Source of the DNA: Thamnaconus septentrionalis | Lineage: Eukaryota > Chordata > Actinopteri > Tetraodontiformes > Monacanthidae | Assembly (NCBI GenBank): GCA_009823395.1 | Contig: CM020502.1 | Coordinates: 23,173,944-23,237,943, forward strand | DNA length: 64,000 bases | Direction of reading: 5' to 3' | In this document: positions 61,614-64,000 of the stretch, piece by piece | Numbering within the stretch: position 1 is the first letter of the stretch | Layout: every line of letters starts with the position of its first letter | Notes under the pieces: model-generated | The model's input: the letters and a program-made list of their open reading frames with translations, nothing else | Databases searched by the model: none | Told to the model about the DNA's origin: nothing | Program-made: the position numbers and the translations under genes

Positions 61614-62182
61614 TGGCATCTGCGTCAACCTTGTTTTGGTTATTCTGCAAATGTTTTGAGGTCTCATAAAAACTACACCAAAGCCAACAAAACTTTCCAA
61701 AGTCTATCTTTATGACACAAATTGGGTGAGGTTTGTTTTTGATTTTTTTTGATTTGATTTTTTTTAGTGCATGTGCAAGCTTGAGAGGGAAAGTGGGCGG
61801 GGCTAACAAATCATCTGGGTTTGAGGGAGATTAAACTGCATTAGATGACAATGGGATAGAAAAAAAAAGCAGAGCGCCACAGGCACACACATGCACGCAC
61901 GCACGCACACACTTAAACAGACACACACAGACACACACTCTTAGCCTGCATCTCCCACTTCATGTTAAGGGACTATGATTCACATGCTGGACATGCACAC
62001 GCGTGCACGCACGTGCACACGAAGCCGACTGAGCTGGTGACAGGCTTTTGGCCGTTGCAGCGTCTCCGCTCTGATTGGTCGGCCATGCGGGCAGCCCGCG
62101 GAGACCTGTGTGCGGTTGTGAAGATGAGGTGGCTGCTAAGAGACTGAGTCACAACGTGTGTGACGCTTCCCGCTCACGAAAG

Positions 62183-62186
<4 letters not shown>

Positions 62187-62237
<51 letters not shown>

Positions 62238-62239
62238 GG
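62187..62239. repeat. (GA)n microsatellite
   Basis: A GA run with one GGG interruption. Confidence 0.96.
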
Positions 62240-63952
62240 CCGACACACTCGGGGCTCGACTTTCTAATCCGGTCCTGGTCTTTTTTTAAATCGCACGCCA
62301 CTATGTGTGTGCGTGTGTGTGTTTGTGTGTGTGTGTGTGGATGCTGCAGGCTTGAGGATTAAAAAAAATTTAAAAAAAGAAATAAAAATATCGTGCAGCT
62401 GATGTGAGAGCCAGCAGGTTCCTGCCTAACAATGACTTTGCACGTTGTAATTGCTTTATCCAAGGGGGGAAGGGGAAAAAAAGCATTGCATAGTGATACT
62501 GATGGAACAGAGCGCTTCATTACCAGCAGTGATGAGCATCAGTGGGAAGACTCACATCTTCCTTAACCCGCAGAGGCCGCGGTTGAAGGAACACTTCTGC
62601 CACAAGGCCACCGGAGGTGCAGCTCTGCGCTTTCGATCCGTCGTCATGGAAATGCAGCTGTTAAAATTTCAGGCAAAATTGTTTTTGTTTTCTCCTCTTC
62701 AGCACTTGACCTCTTTGTTTTGTCCTTTTTGCAAACAAGTTGTGAGAGACGAGTTGGGGAAACAGCAGCTTCAAAGGGAACCCATTTAATTTGTTTCATC
62801 AAGGTGTCATATTTTGGAAGGAGTGTCCAAAAATTGGCCCCATGTGCGCATTTGGGAGGAGACAAAAGCAACTGAAGGCCACCCGGGAGAGGTGTCAGTG
62901 CCGCTCTCTGACATCACAAGGGGCTCAGCTCCAGAAATGTGTGACATTCTCTGGAAATACGAGCACGAGACGGAACACAGAGGAGTTCCCTAAAAGGCTG
63001 CAAAGCACATGATTGCAAGTGATTTTGACACGTTGGACCTTTTACGAGGCAATTTGTTTAACTTGGACGCTACGGCCTCTCTACGCTTCACCTCCGCTCA
63101 TACCCGCTTGGATAATCTCTAATAATATATGTGTCAGGACCTCCTGGGAGGGGTTAACGCTTCTTTTTTTCCTGCAGCTCGGCAGCCAGACGGCGGCGGA
63201 ATAGACGCCGACTAGTTTTTGTGGCGCGGGGGAGCCGGTTATATTTAACACGCTGTGATGTCAACACGTGGCTGGCTGGTGCGTTTCCATGGTTTCTCCT
63301 CCGAGACGGGGCGGGCACTTTCTTATCAGCGCGGCGCAGAGACAAGAGAGGCAGTGAAGGAAGGAGCGAGAGAGAGGGAGAGAGAGAGAGAGAGAGAGAG
63401 GCAAGGGGAGACGGGTCCGACGGATCGACAGCCAAAGTCTGAGAGTGGAGGGGCGAAAAAGAAAAGAGAAAATGGGCGGGGAGCAGAAAGTGAGGAGTGT
63501 GTGCATTGGCGTTGTGCTGCTCTTCGTATACACAGAGTGAGTCAAGGCCTCCGCAGACATCCCATCAGGCTGGAGAGAATCATCTTTAAAAGTCGTCTAA
63601 CCCTCCTTCCTTCGACTTCCTGTCCTCTACCCACCCACTCACCTCACTCACTCACACCCCCCCGGCCCCCCACAGACCCCAGGCCCACCCGCCTGTATTT
63701 AAAGGTTATCTCAGATGCTATCAGGCTGGGCCTGATAAAGGCTGGAGAGCAGTGTGCGAAATACAGGGGGGTTGGACCCCCCCCCCCGATTAACCCAACG
63801 AGACCGCCTGAAAGCCTCAAAGCAACATTTTCACGGGATCTCATATATTTTTTTAGCTTTTTAGTGTTTGTGTGTTCCTTCAAATCAGAAGGAATCGGAT
63901 TTGAATCAGATTCGCTTGTCTGAACGCAGCCTAAAATGTCTTTAAGATCACC

Positions 63953-64000
63953 TTCATTCATTCATTCATTCATTCATTCATTTTCCATACCCGCTTCTTC
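63953..64000. repeat. (ATTC)n tetranucleotide repeat and start of a teleost-type repeat
   Basis: About seven TTCA units are followed by TTTTCCATACCCGCTTCTTC at the window edge. The combination of CATT/CATC units followed by TTTTCTATACCGCTT is, from memory, the end of a widespread fish interspersed repeat. The remainder lies outside the window. Confidence 0.6.

Larger units (their letters stand above)
61449..63952. other. Right-hand DNA without recognised genes
   Basis: About 2.5 kb with TG, CA/CG and GA microsatellites (61561-61613, 61884-61912, 62187-62239, 63367-63400) and CpG-rich patches at 62070-62180 and 63180-63350. The open frames here run through the repeats and show no recognised domain. 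Confidence 0.55.

Noticed and set aside
63255..63923. 222-codon plus-strand frame near the right edge
   Set aside because: It runs through a GA array and poly-C tracts, and the minus strand is open too; no domain recognised.

Overview
The window looks like teleost fish nuclear DNA. Four spliced exons on the minus strand encode the N-terminus of a plasma-membrane calcium ATPase. Intervening DNA is rich in dinucleotide microsatellites and carries remnants of fish-type Tc1-like transposons. There is no prokaryotic gene organisation; the many open frames of 60-230 codons are mostly chance frames, often running through CA, GA, CTG or CT repeats.

Region 1 (1-about 16,600, transcribed right to left) is the 5' part of an ATP2B1-like gene (PMCA1). 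A CpG-rich promoter zone with a candidate non-coding first exon lies near 16.1-16.6 kb. After an intron of about 8.4 kb comes the exon holding the start codon (7147-7714; coding from 7339 down). A 6.3 kb intron follows, then coding exons at 648-845, 302-559 and 20-145. These encode residues 1-258 plus one base of the next codon: cytosolic N-terminus, TM1, TM2 and the start of the actuator domain including TGES. The rest of the gene lies beyond the left edge. All joins are GT-AG and phase 1. The 5' UTR carries three short upstream ORFs, and the promoter zone has three CRE-type sites.

Region 2 (about 16.6-64 kb) is upstream DNA with no recognisable protein-coding exon. It holds one of two copies of a deleted Tc1-like element (27.5 kb; the other is in the intron at 11.3 kb), a TA-flanked MITE-like element (26.3-26.8 kb), two copies of an older repeat (18.3 and 29.3 kb), a tandem/inverted repeat block (22.0-22.4 kb), a probable retroelement relic (40.2 kb), and many microsatellites. 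A second CpG-rich domain at 49.8-53.3 kb, with clustered CCAAT boxes and a G-quadruplex motif, may be the promoter of an unrecognised transcript. A perfect DR1 nuclear-receptor site lies at 33.18 kb. The long gene-poor stretch fits, from memory, the gene desert 5' of ATP2B1 in mammals; this was not checked.

I found no convincing novel multi-gene system. The most useful observations are regulatory (uORFs, CRE cluster, distal CpG domain, microsatellite polypyrimidine tract) and the non-autonomous transposon families.
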